A DNA stretch of 64,000 nucleotides from an uncultured Prevotella sp. (GCA_900317405.1 ONGP01000011.1:1-64000), one strand, 5' to 3'; counted from the stretch's first letter, positions 18,392 through 27,949 are shown. Notes: generated from the sequence alone by a model not told the origin. Numbers and translations are program-made.

Positions 18392-19151
18392 CTCTCTTAG
18401 AGTTTTCGATAAACGAGCAGATGTATTCTACCTCCTTCGAGTCGGGGTACTTGGCGCGAGCCTCGGCCACACCTTCCTTCATCACACCCTTAGAGTAGAT
18501 GATACGATAAGCATCGTGGATGGCCTCGATGGTCTCGTTCGAGAATCCGCGACGACGCAATCCGATAAGGTTCACGCCAGCATAGCGCACGGGCTCCTTA
18601 CCAGCAATCACGTATGGAGGAATATCCTGGCTGGTACGTGTACCGCCCTGGAACATGATGTATCCGCCCACGTGCAGGAACTGGTGGAACAGGCAGCATG
18701 CTGAGATGATAGCATTGTCGTCAACGATTACCTCGCCGGCAAACTTAGTGGTGTTGCCGATGATACAACCGTTACCTATCTCGCAGTCGTGTCCGATGTG
18801 CATATTCTCCATCAGCAGATTATTGTTGCCCACGGTGGTCTTGCCCTTCGAAGCGGTACCACGACTTATGGTTACGTTCTCGCGGATAGAGTTGTTGTCG
18901 CCGATCTCGCAAGTGGTCTCCTCGCCCTGGAACTTCAGGTCCTGAGGCTTTGTTGAGATCGATGCTCCCGGAAAAATCTCGTTGTTGTTGCCCAGACGTG
19001 TACCGAAGTGCAGGGTAACGCTGTTATACAACTTGTTGTTGTCGCCTATTACTACGTTCTTGTCGATCACGCAGAATGGGCCGATGATATTGTTGTCGCC
19101 CAGTTTTGCCTCGGGGTCAACAACAGCTAGTGGATGTATCTGATTTGCCAT
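18378..19151 (-). CDS. lpxA: UDP-GlcNAc O-acyltransferase LpxA
   Basis: A 257-residue left-handed beta-helix protein with hexapeptide repeats over the first 180 residues. The catalytic His is H121 in the motif IGHDCEIG. The C-terminal helical domain is of normal length. It catalyses the first step of lipid A synthesis, acylating UDP-GlcNAc. It lies 5 bp after lpxC-fabZ. Confidence 0.96.
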   Translation of the reverse strand: MANQIHPLAVVDPEAKLGDNNIIGPFCVIDKNVVIGDNNKLYNSVTLHFGTRLGNNNEIFPGASISTKPQDLKFQGEETTCEIGDNNSIRENVTISRGTASKGKTTVGNNNLLMENMHIGHDCEIGNGCIIGNTTKFAGEVIVDDNAIISACCLFHQFLHVGGYIMFQGGTRTSQDIPPYVIAGKEPVRYAGVNLIGLRRRGFSNETIEAIHDAYRIIYSKGVMKEGVAEARAKYPDSKEVEYICSFIENSKRGVIR

Positions 19152-19156
19152 AATTC

Positions 19157-20539
19157 TTATTTGTTCTTTACTATTTGAGCTGTGAAGGTAGCTTCTGATA
19201 CTACGTGATCACCCACGAATACGTATCCCTTCATCGATGAAATACCGTGGCGTACAGGTGCCAGCAGTTCTACCTTGAATATCAGAGTGTCGCCAGGAAC
19301 CACCTTCTGGCGGAACTTCACGTCGTCTATCTTCATGAAGTAAGTACTCCAGCGCTCGGGCTCCTCCAGTGTGTTCAGCACCAGCAGTCCGCCGCACTGG
19401 GCCATAGCCTCAATCTGCAGCACACCTGGCATTACGGGCTCCTGTGGGAAGTGTCCCTGGAAGAAAGGCTCGTTGCTGGTGATATTCTTTATACCCACGA
19501 TGGTGTTTGCACCTAGCTCTACCACCTTGTCAACCAGCTGCATGGGGTAGCGGTGTGGCAGCAGTTCGCGTATGCGGTTCACGTCCATTACCGGCTCCTC
19601 GTTCGGATCGTAGATGGGCGCCTGGATTTCGTGCTTACGAATCTCCTTGCGCATCATGCGCGCAAACTTATTGTTGATGGTGTGTCCGGGACGTGTAGCG
19701 ATGATGCGGCCCTTGATGGGTTTGCCTATCAGTGCCATGTCGCCGATGATGTCGAGCAGCTTGTGGCGAGTGCACTCGTTCTCCCACTGCAGTGGCTTGT
19801 GCTGTATGTAGCCCAGGTCGGTAGCATCGCGATGCTCTACGTGCAGCATGTCGGCCAGCATGTCCAGTCGCTCCTGAGTGGTCTGGCGCTCGTATATCAC
19901 GATAGCGTTGTCCAGGTCGCCACCCTTGATGAGGTTAGCCTGAAGCAGAGGCTCTATGTCGCGTACAAATACGAATGTACGTGCGCTTGCAATCTCTGTG
20001 GGGTATTTCTTAGGATCGTCGAGAGTAGCAAACTGGCTGTTGATGAACTTACTCTCAAACGAGCACATAGCTGTGATGGTAAATGCATCGTCGGGCAGGA
20101 TAGTGATGCACGATCCGCTCTCTTCGTCCTTAATCTCAATCTTCTTACGGATTATGTAGTAGTCCTTAGGTGCGTTCTGCTCCTCGATACCTATCTCCTG
20201 AATCTTGTTTACGTAGAGAATGGCCGAACCGTCGAGGATAGGAAACTCAGGACCGTTCACCTGTATCAGGCAGTTGTCGATTCCCAGAGCGTAGAGGGCC
20301 GAAAGTCCGTGCTCTACGGTCGAAACGCGTGCGTCGCCCTTGGCCAGTACGGTACCGCGCTGGGTATCGATTACGTTCTCGGCAATAGCGTCGATTATGG
20401 GTTGTCCTTCCAGGTCGATACGCTGGATTTTATAACCTGTGTTCTCAGGTGCGGGGTTAAATGTAACAGTCAGGTTCAAACCTGTATGCAGTCCTTTTCC
20501 GAAGAGCGAAAAACTGCCTTTCAATGTTTTCTGTTTCAT
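19157..20539 (-). CDS. lpxC: LpxC-FabZ fusion (deacetylase / hydroxyacyl-ACP dehydratase)
   Basis: A 460-residue fusion typical of Bacteroidetes. The N-terminal LpxC part (about 1-305) shows zinc ligands in VEHGLSAL (H77) and HKLLDIIGD. The C-terminal FabZ part (about 315-460) shows LLPHRYPMQLVDKV and GHFPQEPVMPG with the catalytic His. LpxC commits the pathway to lipid A by deacetylation. FabZ dehydrates 3-hydroxyacyl-ACP, so both activities at the branch point between lipid A and fatty acids are in one chain. Confidence 0.96.
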   Translation of the reverse strand: MKQKTLKGSFSLFGKGLHTGLNLTVTFNPAPENTGYKIQRIDLEGQPIIDAIAENVIDTQRGTVLAKGDARVSTVEHGLSALYALGIDNCLIQVNGPEFPILDGSAILYVNKIQEIGIEEQNAPKDYYIIRKKIEIKDEESGSCITILPDDAFTITAMCSFESKFINSQFATLDDPKKYPTEIASARTFVFVRDIEPLLQANLIKGGDLDNAIVIYERQTTQERLDMLADMLHVEHRDATDLGYIQHKPLQWENECTRHKLLDIIGDMALIGKPIKGRIIATRPGHTINNKFARMMRKEIRKHEIQAPIYDPNEEPVMDVNRIRELLPHRYPMQLVDKVVELGANTIVGIKNITSNEPFFQGHFPQEPVMPGVLQIEAMAQCGGLLVLNTLEEPERWSTYFMKIDDVKFRQKVVPGDTLIFKVELLAPVRHGISSMKGYVFVGDHVVSEATFTAQIVKNK

Positions 20540-20547
20540 ATTCTTAA

Positions 20548-21597
20548 TTATCTCTCGATTGTTACTATTTCTTTCAGAGCGTCTATTTCACGCTGCAGAG
20601 CGGCTATCTGGCGGTACATCTCGGGCAGCTTAGCGTCGATGGCGCGTGCCTTGAAGTACATCTTCGGGTTAACCGCAGGCGAACCTATCAGCTGCTCGCC
20701 GTCGCCCTTGGTGTTGCTTATCACACCGCACTGGGCACCTACAAATGTCTTGTCGGCCACCTGGATATGTCCTGCAAATCCGGCCTGACCGCCTACCATA
20801 CACCATGCACCGATCTTGGTCGAACCGGCCAGTCCTACCTGAGCACTCATCACGGTGTTCTCGCCGATTTCGCAGTTGTGAGCCACCTGAATCAGGTTGT
20901 CCAGCTTCACACCCTTGCGTATGATGGTCTGTCCCATGGTGCTACGGTCCACACAGGTGTTGGCACCTATCTCCACATTGTCCTCTATCACTACGATACC
21001 TATCTGTGGAATCTTGTCGTAACCCTCGGTGTTTGGAGCAAATCCAAAACCGTCGGCACCTATCACGCTACCTGCGTGGATTGTAACATTATTTCCAAGT
21101 TTACATCCCTGATAGATGGTTACATGGGGGTAGAGCAGACATTTTTCGCCTATCTGCACACCTTCGCCTATCACTGTGTGGGCATATATCTGTGTGCCAT
21201 TGCCTACCACGGCGCCATCGCCGATCACCGCAAATGGGCCCACATACACGTTCTCGCCAACCTTAGCCTTAGGCGAAATCGATGCCAGAGGGTCGATGCC
21301 CGTCTTGGCTGGTTTCATCGAGTCGTATATCTGCAGTAGCTTGGCCACGCACTCGTAGGCGTTCTTCACGCGAATCAGCGTGCAGCTCACGGGTTTCTCC
21401 AGTTCCACGTCCTCATTGATGAGTACTACGCTCGACTTGGTGTCGTAAATATAATGTGTATATTTGGGGTTCGACAGGAACGAAATTGCTCCCTCTGTGC
21501 CCTCTTCAATCTTGGCGAATGTGCGAACGGTAGCGTTCTCGTTGCCTTCAACTCTTCCCTGAATCAGGTCTGCAATTTGTTTGGCTGTAAATTCCAT
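20548..21597 (-). CDS. lpxD: UDP-3-O-acylglucosamine N-acyltransferase LpxD
   Basis: A 349-residue protein with an N-terminal uridine-binding domain, a long hexapeptide-repeat beta-helix (about 100-300, with the catalytic His in VAHNCEIG), and a C-terminal helix. It adds the N-linked hydroxyacyl chain in lipid A synthesis. It heads the minus-strand run lpxD, lpxC-fabZ, lpxA, miaA, PBP1A, helicase. Confidence 0.96.
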   Translation of the reverse strand: MEFTAKQIADLIQGRVEGNENATVRTFAKIEEGTEGAISFLSNPKYTHYIYDTKSSVVLINEDVELEKPVSCTLIRVKNAYECVAKLLQIYDSMKPAKTGIDPLASISPKAKVGENVYVGPFAVIGDGAVVGNGTQIYAHTVIGEGVQIGEKCLLYPHVTIYQGCKLGNNVTIHAGSVIGADGFGFAPNTEGYDKIPQIGIVVIEDNVEIGANTCVDRSTMGQTIIRKGVKLDNLIQVAHNCEIGENTVMSAQVGLAGSTKIGAWCMVGGQAGFAGHIQVADKTFVGAQCGVISNTKGDGEQLIGSPAVNPKMYFKARAIDAKLPEMYRQIAALQREIDALKEIVTIER

Positions 21598-21625
21598 TTT
21601 TTGCTTTTTAATCGATTAAACTTTG

Positions 21626-21633
21626 CAAAGATA
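21626..21633 (-). promoter_or_regulatory. Promoter -7 box of the lpxD run
   Basis: TATCTTTG on the minus strand, 28 bp before the lpxD start and just past the stop codon of the HD-domain gene. It fits TAnnTTTG. Confidence 0.6.
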
Positions 21634-21634
21634 A

Positions 21635-22864
21635 CTAATTTTCTTGAAATCTTTGATAACAAAGATAATATTTTCGTATTTTTTTTGAAAGTAGCTGAAC
21701 ATTTAGCAGTTCAGAAGCTTCTGAAATATCCTTTATTTCCCCGTTTTTGTAAAGTATTTGTATCTTATCATCGTCTACATTATACATATCCTTTTGTATC
21801 GTGTTCACGCTCATCATGTAGTGCGCGTCCTCATATGGTATGTCCATCTTTTGGGCAATGTGGCGCTTCAGTTCGTCGATACGCTCGGGCGATGGCTCGT
21901 CCTCAAGCACCTCTACCTTGAATATGTGGCGGTCCAGCATATCCGTGGCCAGTGTTGATAGTATCTTGTCGTCGTGGTGCTTCCATGCCTTCATGGCGCT
22001 CCATATGTCGCTATCGTCAAGCTCGCTATAGTTCTGCAGAGCCTCCGGATGTGATGCAAACCACTCGGCGTCGATGTCGTTCTGCAGGAAGTAGAGTAGG
22101 GCGGGCGATGCAAACACCTGCTGGCCATTGCGTATCAGCCACTTGGCTCGGTTCAGCATGTTTACCAGCACCTTTTCATAGGCCACACACGTGCGGTGCA
22201 GATACACCTGCCAGTACATCAGTCGGCGTGTAGTCAGGTAGTTTTCCAGCGAGTAGATACCCTTCTGTTCTACTACAAGCGAATCGTCTATCACGTTGAG
22301 CATCTTGATGATACGTGCGCTACCTATATTACCTTCGGTCACGCCTGTATAAAACGAGTCGCGTCGCAGATAGTCCAGACGGTCCATGTCCAGCTGACTC
22401 GAAATCAGTTGGTGCAGAAAGTTCTTGGGATACTCGCCCTTGAAGATGGATATGGCCAGATTCAGCTGTCCGTTCATATCCCGGTTTATCTGCTCCATCA
22501 TCATCAGCGATATCTCCTCGTGGTCTATCCCGTGTATCAGCGTGTTCTCGAGCACGTGCGAGAACGGACCGTGACCGATGTCGTGCATCAGTATCGCAGC
22601 CTGTACCGCCTCGGCCTCCGAGTCGAAGATAAACTGCCCCTTCTGTTGCAGGTTCTGTATAGCCTCGCTCATCAGGTGGAATGCGCCCAGCGAGTGCTGG
22701 AATCGGGTGTGCCTGGCCCCAGGATACACCACAGAGGCCAACCCCAACTGATTGATGCGGTTAAGCCTCTGAAATAGCGGGTGCTCTACTATCCCGTAGA
22801 GTATGCCGCGTGGTATCTTGATAAACCCGAATACCGGGTCGTTGATGATCTTTACTTCGCTCAT
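21635..22864 (-). CDS. HD-domain phosphohydrolase (SAMHD1/dGTPase-like)
   Basis: A 409-residue cytosolic protein with the HD metal site: His57 in [10 protein letters not shown], His94-Asp95 in [11 protein letters not shown], and a later Asp in [11 protein letters not shown]. The layout is of the YdhJ/SAMHD1-like HD family that hydrolyses nucleotides, but the substrate is not evident. Its start overlaps the pyrF stop in ATGA, so the two are translationally coupled, which is consistent with a role in nucleotide metabolism. Confidence 0.82.
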   Translation of the reverse strand: MSEVKIINDPVFGFIKIPRGILYGIVEHPLFQRLNRINQLGLASVVYPGARHTRFQHSLGAFHLMSEAIQNLQQKGQFIFDSEAEAVQAAILMHDIGHGPFSHVLENTLIHGIDHEEISLMMMEQINRDMNGQLNLAISIFKGEYPKNFLHQLISSQLDMDRLDYLRRDSFYTGVTEGNIGSARIIKMLNVIDDSLVVEQKGIYSLENYLTTRRLMYWQVYLHRTCVAYEKVLVNMLNRAKWLIRNGQQVFASPALLYFLQNDIDAEWFASHPEALQNYSELDDSDIWSAMKAWKHHDDKILSTLATDMLDRHIFKVEVLEDEPSPERIDELKRHIAQKMDIPYEDAHYMMSVNTIQKDMYNVDDDKIQILYKNGEIKDISEASELLNVQLLSKKIRKYYLCYQRFQEN

Positions 22865-23712
22865 TTATCCAGTATTGCTGCCATCTGCTCCTGCAGTTCC
22901 TTGGCTTTCTGACCTGCCACTTCGGCAAAGTCCTTCTCGTTGCTGGCGTAGATTATGCCTCGGCTAGAGTTTACCAGCAGTCCGCAGTCGTCTATCATTC
23001 CGTATTTGCAGACCTCCTCCAGACTACCGCCCTGAGCGCCTACGCCCGGAACCAGCAGGAAGTGTGTGGGAGCCACCTTGCGGATATCCTCAAACATCTT
23101 GCCCTGGGTAGCACCTACCACATACATCATGTTCTCGTCGTTTCCCCACTCCTGACTCTTCTTCAGCACCTTCTCAAACAGTCGCTCGCCGTTCTTGTCC
23201 TCCATCAGCTGGAAGTCGTGGCTACCCTTGTTGCTGGTCAGTGCCAACAGTACTACCCACTTGCCGTCGTAACCCAGGAATGGTGTCACTGAGTCCTCGC
23301 CCATGTATGGGGCTACGGTCAGAGCGTCCACATTATACTCCTCAAAGAAAGTCTTGGCATACATCTTTGATGTATTTCCGATATCACCGCGCTTGGCGTC
23401 GGCGATGATCAGATGCTTAGGATAGTTCTCCTGCAGATATTCTATGATACCCTCGAAAGCTGCCATTCCCTCCAGACCGTAAGCCTCGTAGAATGCCAGG
23501 TTAGGCTTGTAGGCCACGCAGTAGGGAGCAGTAGCATCGATGATGCGTGTGCTAAACTCGAAGAGCATACCGAAGGTCATTTCCTCCTCCTCATACTCCT
23601 TCTTTACTATCTCCTTCAGGCCTTTGGGCATCTTGTCCAGGTCTGTGTCCAGTCCCACGCACAGAAAACTCTTCTTCTCGCGAATCTGTTCAATCAGTTC
23701 TTTTCTGGTCAT
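22861..23712 (-). CDS. pyrF: Orotidine 5'-phosphate decarboxylase
   Basis: A 283-residue enzyme of the longer (subfamily 2) OMP decarboxylase type, with the catalytic motif [12 protein letters not shown] near residue 103 and VPGVGAQGG in the phosphate-binding part. It makes UMP, the last step of pyrimidine synthesis. The 5' region up to prfA consists almost entirely of AAACATT heptamers. Confidence 0.95.
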   Translation of the reverse strand: MTRKELIEQIREKKSFLCVGLDTDLDKMPKGLKEIVKKEYEEEEMTFGMLFEFSTRIIDATAPYCVAYKPNLAFYEAYGLEGMAAFEGIIEYLQENYPKHLIIADAKRGDIGNTSKMYAKTFFEEYNVDALTVAPYMGEDSVTPFLGYDGKWVVLLALTSNKGSHDFQLMEDKNGERLFEKVLKKSQEWGNDENMMYVVGATQGKMFEDIRKVAPTHFLLVPGVGAQGGSLEEVCKYGMIDDCGLLVNSSRGIIYASNEKDFAEVAGQKAKELQEQMAAILDK

Positions 23713-23718
23713 ATCTGA

Positions 23719-23770
23719 TTTAATGTTTAATGTTTAATGTTTAATGCTTAATGTTTAATGTTTAATGCAT
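23719..23770 (-). repeat. AAACATT heptamer array upstream of pyrF
   Basis: On the minus strand AAACATT/AAGCATT units are repeated about seven times between the prfA stop and the pyrF start, with one variant. The array ends about 7 bp before the ATG. Related arrays precede three other genes in this window. Confidence 0.9.
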
Positions 23771-24885
23771 TAAAGCTCATTCTCCTTCATGCGCTCGGCG
23801 TTTTCGGCCACGGTCAGCGCATCTATCATAGCCTGAATGTCGCCACCCAGGAATCCCTGCAGGTCGTGAGTGGTGTAGCCGATACGGTGATCGGTCACTC
23901 GGCCCTGTGGGAAGTTGTATGTACGGATTTTAGCGCTACGGTCGCCGGTCGAAACCAGACTCTTACGGCGGTTAGCGATGTCATCCACATACTTCTGGTG
24001 CTCCTTATCATATATAAAGGTGTACAATCGGCTCAGTGCGCGCTCCTTGTTCTTAGGCTGGTCGCGGGTCTCGGTACACTCTATGAGTATTTCCTCAGTC
24101 TCGCCCGTGTTAGGGTTCTTCCACATATAGCGCAGACGTACACCCGATTCAACCTTGTTTACGTTCTGACCACCTGCACCTGAGCTTCGGAAGGTATCCC
24201 ATTTGATTTCGCCCTCGTTCACGTGCACCTCAAACTTGTCAGCCTCAGGCAGCACGGCTACTGTTGCGGCACTGGTCTGCATGCGTCCGTTACTCTCGGT
24301 CACAGGCACACGCTGCACGCGGTGAACGCCACTCTCGTACTTCAGAGTGCCATACACGTCGGCACCCGATACCGAGAAGTCCACCTCCTTAAATCCGCCT
24401 ACGGCACCCTCCGACACGTATGTGATAGCCACCTGCCAGCCTTTCGACTCGCAGAAGTTCTTGTACATCTTGAATAGGTCGCCGGCAAACAGTGCAGCCT
24501 CGTCGCCACCCGTTCCGGCGCGTATCTCCATCTCCACGTTCTTAGCGTCCTCGGGGTCCTTTGGTATCAGTGCTATCTTTATCTCCTCCTCCAGCTGTGG
24601 CTGCAGTTCCTCGTTCATAGCCAGCTCCTCGCGAGCCATCTCCTTCATCTCCGGATCGCTCTCGTTGGCCAGAATATCCTTAGCCTCCTTAATGCCGTTC
24701 AGGCATGCGATATAACGCTTACGGGCGTCCATAATGTCGCCCAGATCCTTATATTCCTTAGTAAGTTTTACGAATCTCTGCTGGTCGGCTATCACGTCGG
24801 GGTCGGTAATCAGAGTCGATACCTCCTCGAAACGAGCCTCCAGTCCGTCTAATTTCTGTAGAATGCTGTTGCTTGTATCTGCCAT
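23770..24885 (-). CDS. prfA: Peptide chain release factor 1
   Basis: A 371-residue class I release factor with GGQ at 238-240 (SSGAGGQNVNKVES). The RF1-type tripeptide PVT in VQRVPVTESNGR replaces SPF of RF2, so it reads UAA and UAG. It has its own promoter and is followed by pyrF and the HD gene. Confidence 0.96.
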   Translation of the reverse strand: MADTSNSILQKLDGLEARFEEVSTLITDPDVIADQQRFVKLTKEYKDLGDIMDARKRYIACLNGIKEAKDILANESDPEMKEMAREELAMNEELQPQLEEEIKIALIPKDPEDAKNVEMEIRAGTGGDEAALFAGDLFKMYKNFCESKGWQVAITYVSEGAVGGFKEVDFSVSGADVYGTLKYESGVHRVQRVPVTESNGRMQTSAATVAVLPEADKFEVHVNEGEIKWDTFRSSGAGGQNVNKVESGVRLRYMWKNPNTGETEEILIECTETRDQPKNKERALSRLYTFIYDKEHQKYVDDIANRRKSLVSTGDRSAKIRTYNFPQGRVTDHRIGYTTHDLQGFLGGDIQAMIDALTVAENAERMKENEL

Positions 24886-24911
24886 TTCTTATATACTTTA
24901 TATTTGGGCGG

Positions 24912-24919
24912 CAAAGTTA
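24912..24919 (-). promoter_or_regulatory. Promoter -7 box of prfA
   Basis: TAACTTTG on the minus strand, 27 bp before the prfA start. Confidence 0.6.
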
Positions 24920-24970
24920 CGAAAAATCGGGCATATTTCCAAATTTTCTGCACTTTTTTGCTAAAAACAT

Positions 24971-25000
24971 TTTGTGGTTTCAAAATTTTATGTAAATTTG
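24971..25000 (+). promoter_or_regulatory. Promoter of the 156-residue lipoprotein gene
   Basis: TTTG at 24971-24974 and TAAATTTG at 24993-25000 are separated by 18 bp, a full match to the Bacteroidetes promoter. The leader to the ATG is about 45 nt. Confidence 0.7.
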
Positions 25001-25050
25001 CCGCCGATTAATCAAAGATTTATTAACCAATAATTTAAAAATCAAAAGTT

Positions 25051-25521
25051 ATGAAGAAAGCATTTATTGTGATGATGGCTTTTATGCTGGGCATGGCTGT
25101 CACATCGTGCAAACAGGGTCAGAAGGCTGCTCCTACAGCCGAGGAAGTTGCTGCCGATCCAGTAGCTACACTGAATCAGTTGGTTGAGAAGGCTCAGGCC
25201 GAAGGCGCTAACTGGAGTGTCGACGAGTGGAAGGACGCTTATCACACAGCATTCCTCGCTATGTCGCCTGCTATGAAGGGCATGTACGAGGTTATGCAGC
25301 TCATCCAGGGCGAGGGTGCCGCTACCGACACTGCTGCTATCAACAAGGCTATGTCAAAGGCTAAGGATATCGAGGCCGAGTTTGGTAAGTTGGGTGGCAT
25401 CGTCGAGAAGTTCGACAGCATCGGTAAGCTTTATCCTAACGGCAAGACCGTAAGCGAGGACAAGGAGTTTGAGAAGGCCTGTCTCAAGGAGATCGGACTT
25501 CCTGAGGACTTCAACCTCTAA
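25051..25521 (+). CDS. Putative lipoprotein of unknown function
   Basis: A 156-residue protein with a lipoprotein signal: MKKAFIVMMAFMLGMAVTSC, Cys20 being the likely lipidated residue. The following KQGQKAAPTAEE segment is a flexible tether. The rest is predicted helical and acidic with no motif I recognise. Lack of an acidic stretch directly after Cys argues against the known Bacteroidetes surface-export signal, so a periplasmic location is likely. The gene has its own promoter and reads toward the next secreted protein. Confidence 0.75.
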   Translation: MKKAFIVMMAFMLGMAVTSCKQGQKAAPTAEEVAADPVATLNQLVEKAQAEGANWSVDEWKDAYHTAFLAMSPAMKGMYEVMQLIQGEGAATDTAAINKAMSKAKDIEAEFGKLGGIVEKFDSIGKLYPNGKTVSEDKEFEKACLKEIGLPEDFNL

Positions 25522-25617
25522 TTCACAAGCGAAATTTATAAAAAATGTTGTATAGTATGAATTAGGGGGTACCGCAAGGGCCCCCGATTCTTTTTCCAAA
25601 ATAATACCAGAAAGATT

Positions 25618-26478
25618 ATGAAAACCAAGCGAATGATGGTAGCAGCCGCCGTTTTGGCAGCATTCAGCGCCCAGGCCAGTGCACAGGTCACCGATCCTAA
25701 GGTGTGGGCATGGGATTTCCCCATGAACATGGAGATCAACGCTGAGGCCGGACAACAGGCACTCACCTGTCAGATGCACTATTTCCAGGAGGTAAAAGAG
25801 GGTCAGGGTCTGCTCAAGAAGACCATGATATGGTACGACACCAAGATCGATGCCCCGGGCAAGGAGAAGACCGTTATCGACGAGTATGGCAAGAAGATCG
25901 AGGTGCCCAACGCACTTATCATCCCACTGGCCAAGGAGGCTAAGGTTAAGAAGGGCGACATCCTGCTCACCCACTCAAAGTATCACGAGCGTCAGCGTGC
26001 CATCGTTATCGATGTGCCCCTGCCAAACGAGCCCGTGGTATGTTTCCTCGACGACCGTTGGCCCGATAAGGTCGACTCATCATCACTGCCCGAGAAGCTT
26101 AAGGGCGAGCAGCTCAAGCCTGGTTCTTACAATGTCATCAAGGACGGCAACTTTGTTTCGGGTGCTCAGGTAGCCTATCGTCGCGATGGCGAGTGGAAGT
26201 TTGGTGTCATCATGCAGATCAGCGGCGACAAGATGCTGGTGTGTGGTTTTGCCAGCCGTCTCGACTGCGTCAGCAAGTCCGACTGCAAGCTCATACCGTT
26301 TAAGGAGAAGATCAAGAAGGGCGACCGCGTGCGCTGCATCGACCTCGACAGCTATAAGGATGGCTACACCGTAGTACAGGTCGACATGGAGCACGGCCAC
26401 ATCTGGACCCAAGCCGACGGCTCAACATACACCCACTGCTTCGGCCTGGCCGACGTAACCAAGGTGCTGGATAAATAA
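25618..26478 (+). CDS. Secreted protein of unknown function
   Basis: A 286-residue protein with signal peptide MKTKRMMVAAAVLAAFSAQASA followed by Q. The mature part is beta-rich with regularly spaced charged turns, and three Cys cluster between about 196 and 221. I do not recognise the family. Start at 25618 is set by the signal peptide. It lies 96 bp after the lipoprotein gene and ends at a strong terminator, so the pair may be one transcript. Confidence 0.65.
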   Translation: MKTKRMMVAAAVLAAFSAQASAQVTDPKVWAWDFPMNMEINAEAGQQALTCQMHYFQEVKEGQGLLKKTMIWYDTKIDAPGKEKTVIDEYGKKIEVPNALIIPLAKEAKVKKGDILLTHSKYHERQRAIVIDVPLPNEPVVCFLDDRWPDKVDSSSLPEKLKGEQLKPGSYNVIKDGNFVSGAQVAYRRDGEWKFGVIMQISGDKMLVCGFASRLDCVSKSDCKLIPFKEKIKKGDRVRCIDLDSYKDGYTVVQVDMEHGHIWTQADGSTYTHCFGLADVTKVLDK

Positions 26479-26483
26479 CAAGA

Positions 26484-26509
26484 AAGAGGTTCGCGTTTGC
26501 GAACCTCTT
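26484..26509. terminator. Bidirectional terminator between the secreted-protein and smalltalk genes
   Basis: A perfect 11-bp stem (26484-26494 with 26499-26509) with loop GTTT lies 5 bp past the plus-strand stop and 5 bp past the minus-strand smalltalk stop, with T-rich flanks on both sides. Confidence 0.9.
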
Positions 26510-26514
26510 CTGTT

Positions 26515-26616
26515 TTATGCGCCTACGCACGATGTGGCGCCCAGTGCCGTCAGTATCGCCGATGCAATCGATGCGATAAGCTGAATCACGAATTTTGCTG
26601 TTTCCTTCTTAGTCAT
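26515..26616 (-). CDS. Smalltalk protein
   Basis: A 33-residue ORF with MTKKETAKFVIQLIASI at the start, a hydrophobic helix, then LTALGATSCVGA. This is the pattern of the Bacteroidales family called smalltalk protein, which has no known function and usually sits beside an HU-like protein and an amidase. The Cys near the end may be lipidated. Its start codon is preceded by AAACATT heptamers. The HU neighbour upstream is broken and no amidase is present. Confidence 0.8.
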   Translation of the reverse strand: MTKKETAKFVIQLIASIASAILTALGATSCVGA

Positions 26617-26641
26617 AATGTTTAATCTTTAATGTTTAATG
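26617..26641 (-). repeat. AAACATT heptamers upstream of the smalltalk gene
   Basis: Three units (one AAAGATT variant) directly abut the smalltalk ATG on the minus strand. The 112 bp between this point and 26754 hold hairpin-forming sequence (for example 26646-26672) and no gene. Confidence 0.75.
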
Positions 26642-26753
26642 TGAAGGGCTGGGGCACTCAGGCCCCAAGCCCTGTTGTCTAGTTGACCTTTGGTCGACTT
26701 CTGTCGCGACTCGACAGAGCTCATGCGAGCATGGCTCTGTGCTCGCTGCTCCA

Positions 26754-27139
26754 TCAGTTCTGGTCCATACCACTGTCGTCTCCGCCGGAATTTCCACCTC
26801 CGGTATTGCCGCTCTGGCTTGAATTTGAGCCCGATCCAGAGCCGTTGCTTGGCTCATCATCTACCAGCGATCCTGCGAATGCCTCGGCATTAACGAACTC
26901 CGCCTTCTTGATAAACTCTCGGCTTGAGATATTAGTCTCCGCCATCTGGTCGGGCAGGAATCGGATATGCAGGCCCTTCAGGTTCTTTTGGGGAGAGAAG
27001 TCCTCCTTCTTGGCTGCACCGCCAGCCTCATTCTCCAGGGTAGTGAAGAATATACCCAGACCGTCAATCTTCACTCGCTTCGAATTCCCTTCGAATTCTT
27101 GATGTTGTTCTGCTTAAGCAGATAAAAAATCTTTGCCAT
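26754..27139 (-). pseudogene. HU-family DNA-binding protein, internally deleted and frameshifted
   Basis: Reading begins at 27139 with MAKIFYLLKQNNIKNSK, a typical start of the Bacteroidetes HU-like family, but stops at 27071 after 22 codons. A different frame then encodes KIDGLGIFFTTLENEAG, the conserved DNA-binding part, and a Gly/Ser/Asn-rich tail. The roughly 50 residues normally between these parts are missing. AATTCGAAG occurs twice, 11 bp apart, at the junction, which suggests recombination between short repeats. A GTG at 27074 could start the second part alone. Confidence 0.7.
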
Positions 27140-27392
27140 AATTGTAATGTGTTTTTGATAGTTAATTTATTGATGATGTGTGTTTCAGAATCCTTGCGCG
27201 CTTGTTTCTGAATTGCTCTGCAAAGGTACGAATAATTTTTGAATTGTGCAAATATTTTGCTAATTATTTTCGTAAAAAATGCAAATATTTTTCTACTATC
27301 ACTTCGCGCGTCACGAAGCGTAACTTTACAGCCTGAAAAATTACGTTTTCTGGTCAAAGAAGTGCCACTTCGTTCGCTATCCACCAAAAGTT

Positions 27393-27578
27393 GACACCGC
27401 ACACCGCACGCCGCAACTTTTGCATACTTCACACTGCACCCACATCTTGCTTTAAATTATTATATATAATATATATATTATAATATATATATTATATATA
27501 ATAATTATATTATTTACTTTTCCATCGCAACCTCACACCCCGCAACACCAAAAGTTGCGGTGTGCGGTGTGCGGTGTC
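27393..27578. repeat. 186-bp near-palindrome with 30-bp arms
   Basis: A 30-bp sequence at 27393-27422 (GACACCGCACACC...) returns as its reverse complement at 27549-27578 with one mismatch. A perfect A/T palindrome lies near the centre. The first 28 bp unit also occurs, identical and in direct orientation, at 41140-41167. The interval 27140-27392 upstream holds no gene that I can support. Confidence 0.9.
27455..27506. repeat. Perfect 52-bp A/T palindrome
   Basis: Arms of 26 bp (27455-27480 and 27481-27506) match without a loop and contain only A and T. Such a sequence can extrude a cruciform and is unusual for a bacterial chromosome. Confidence 0.95.
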
Positions 27579-27584
27579 GTAGCC

Positions 27585-27942
27585 GTTTCGTTTCACGCTC
27601 CATATGGAGCGACTTGTTATTGTTCGCAGGATTCACTCCACCTGAATTGTTTCAATCCACGCCCCCGCATGGGGGCGACTCAAAGGGCTGATAAAACATT
27701 TGTATCGGTACGAAGTTTCAATCCACGCCCCGCGTAGGGGTGACAGTCCTTGTCTCGTGCATTCTGTTGCTTTACCGTGTTTCAATCCACGCCCCAATAT
27801 TGGGGCGACGTGTGACCGGTAATCATAGCAAATTTCTCATTCGCATTTCAATCCACTCCCTTATACAGGGGGGATGTTCAGAATTCGAGTTCCGAAGATA
27901 CCCTGAATCTGATTTCAATCCACGCCCCTGTATAGGGACGAT
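27585..27942 (-). CRISPR. Type I-C CRISPR array with six non-identical repeats
   Basis: Repeats of 29-31 bp lie at 27585-27613, 27649-27679, 27715-27744, 27779-27809, 27845-27875 and 27912-27942, separated by spacers of 34-36 bp. On the transcribed minus strand they end in GTGGATTGAAAC or near variants, the type I-C signature. No two repeats are identical: stems and loops differ, yet the outer and several inner ones remain perfectly paired (for example CGCTCC/GGAGCG, CGCCCCC/GGGGGCG, CGCCCCAA/TTGGGGCG). The array begins 7 bp after the cas7 stop with no leader or adaptation genes. Confidence 0.9.
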
Positions 27943-27949
27943 TATTAAA

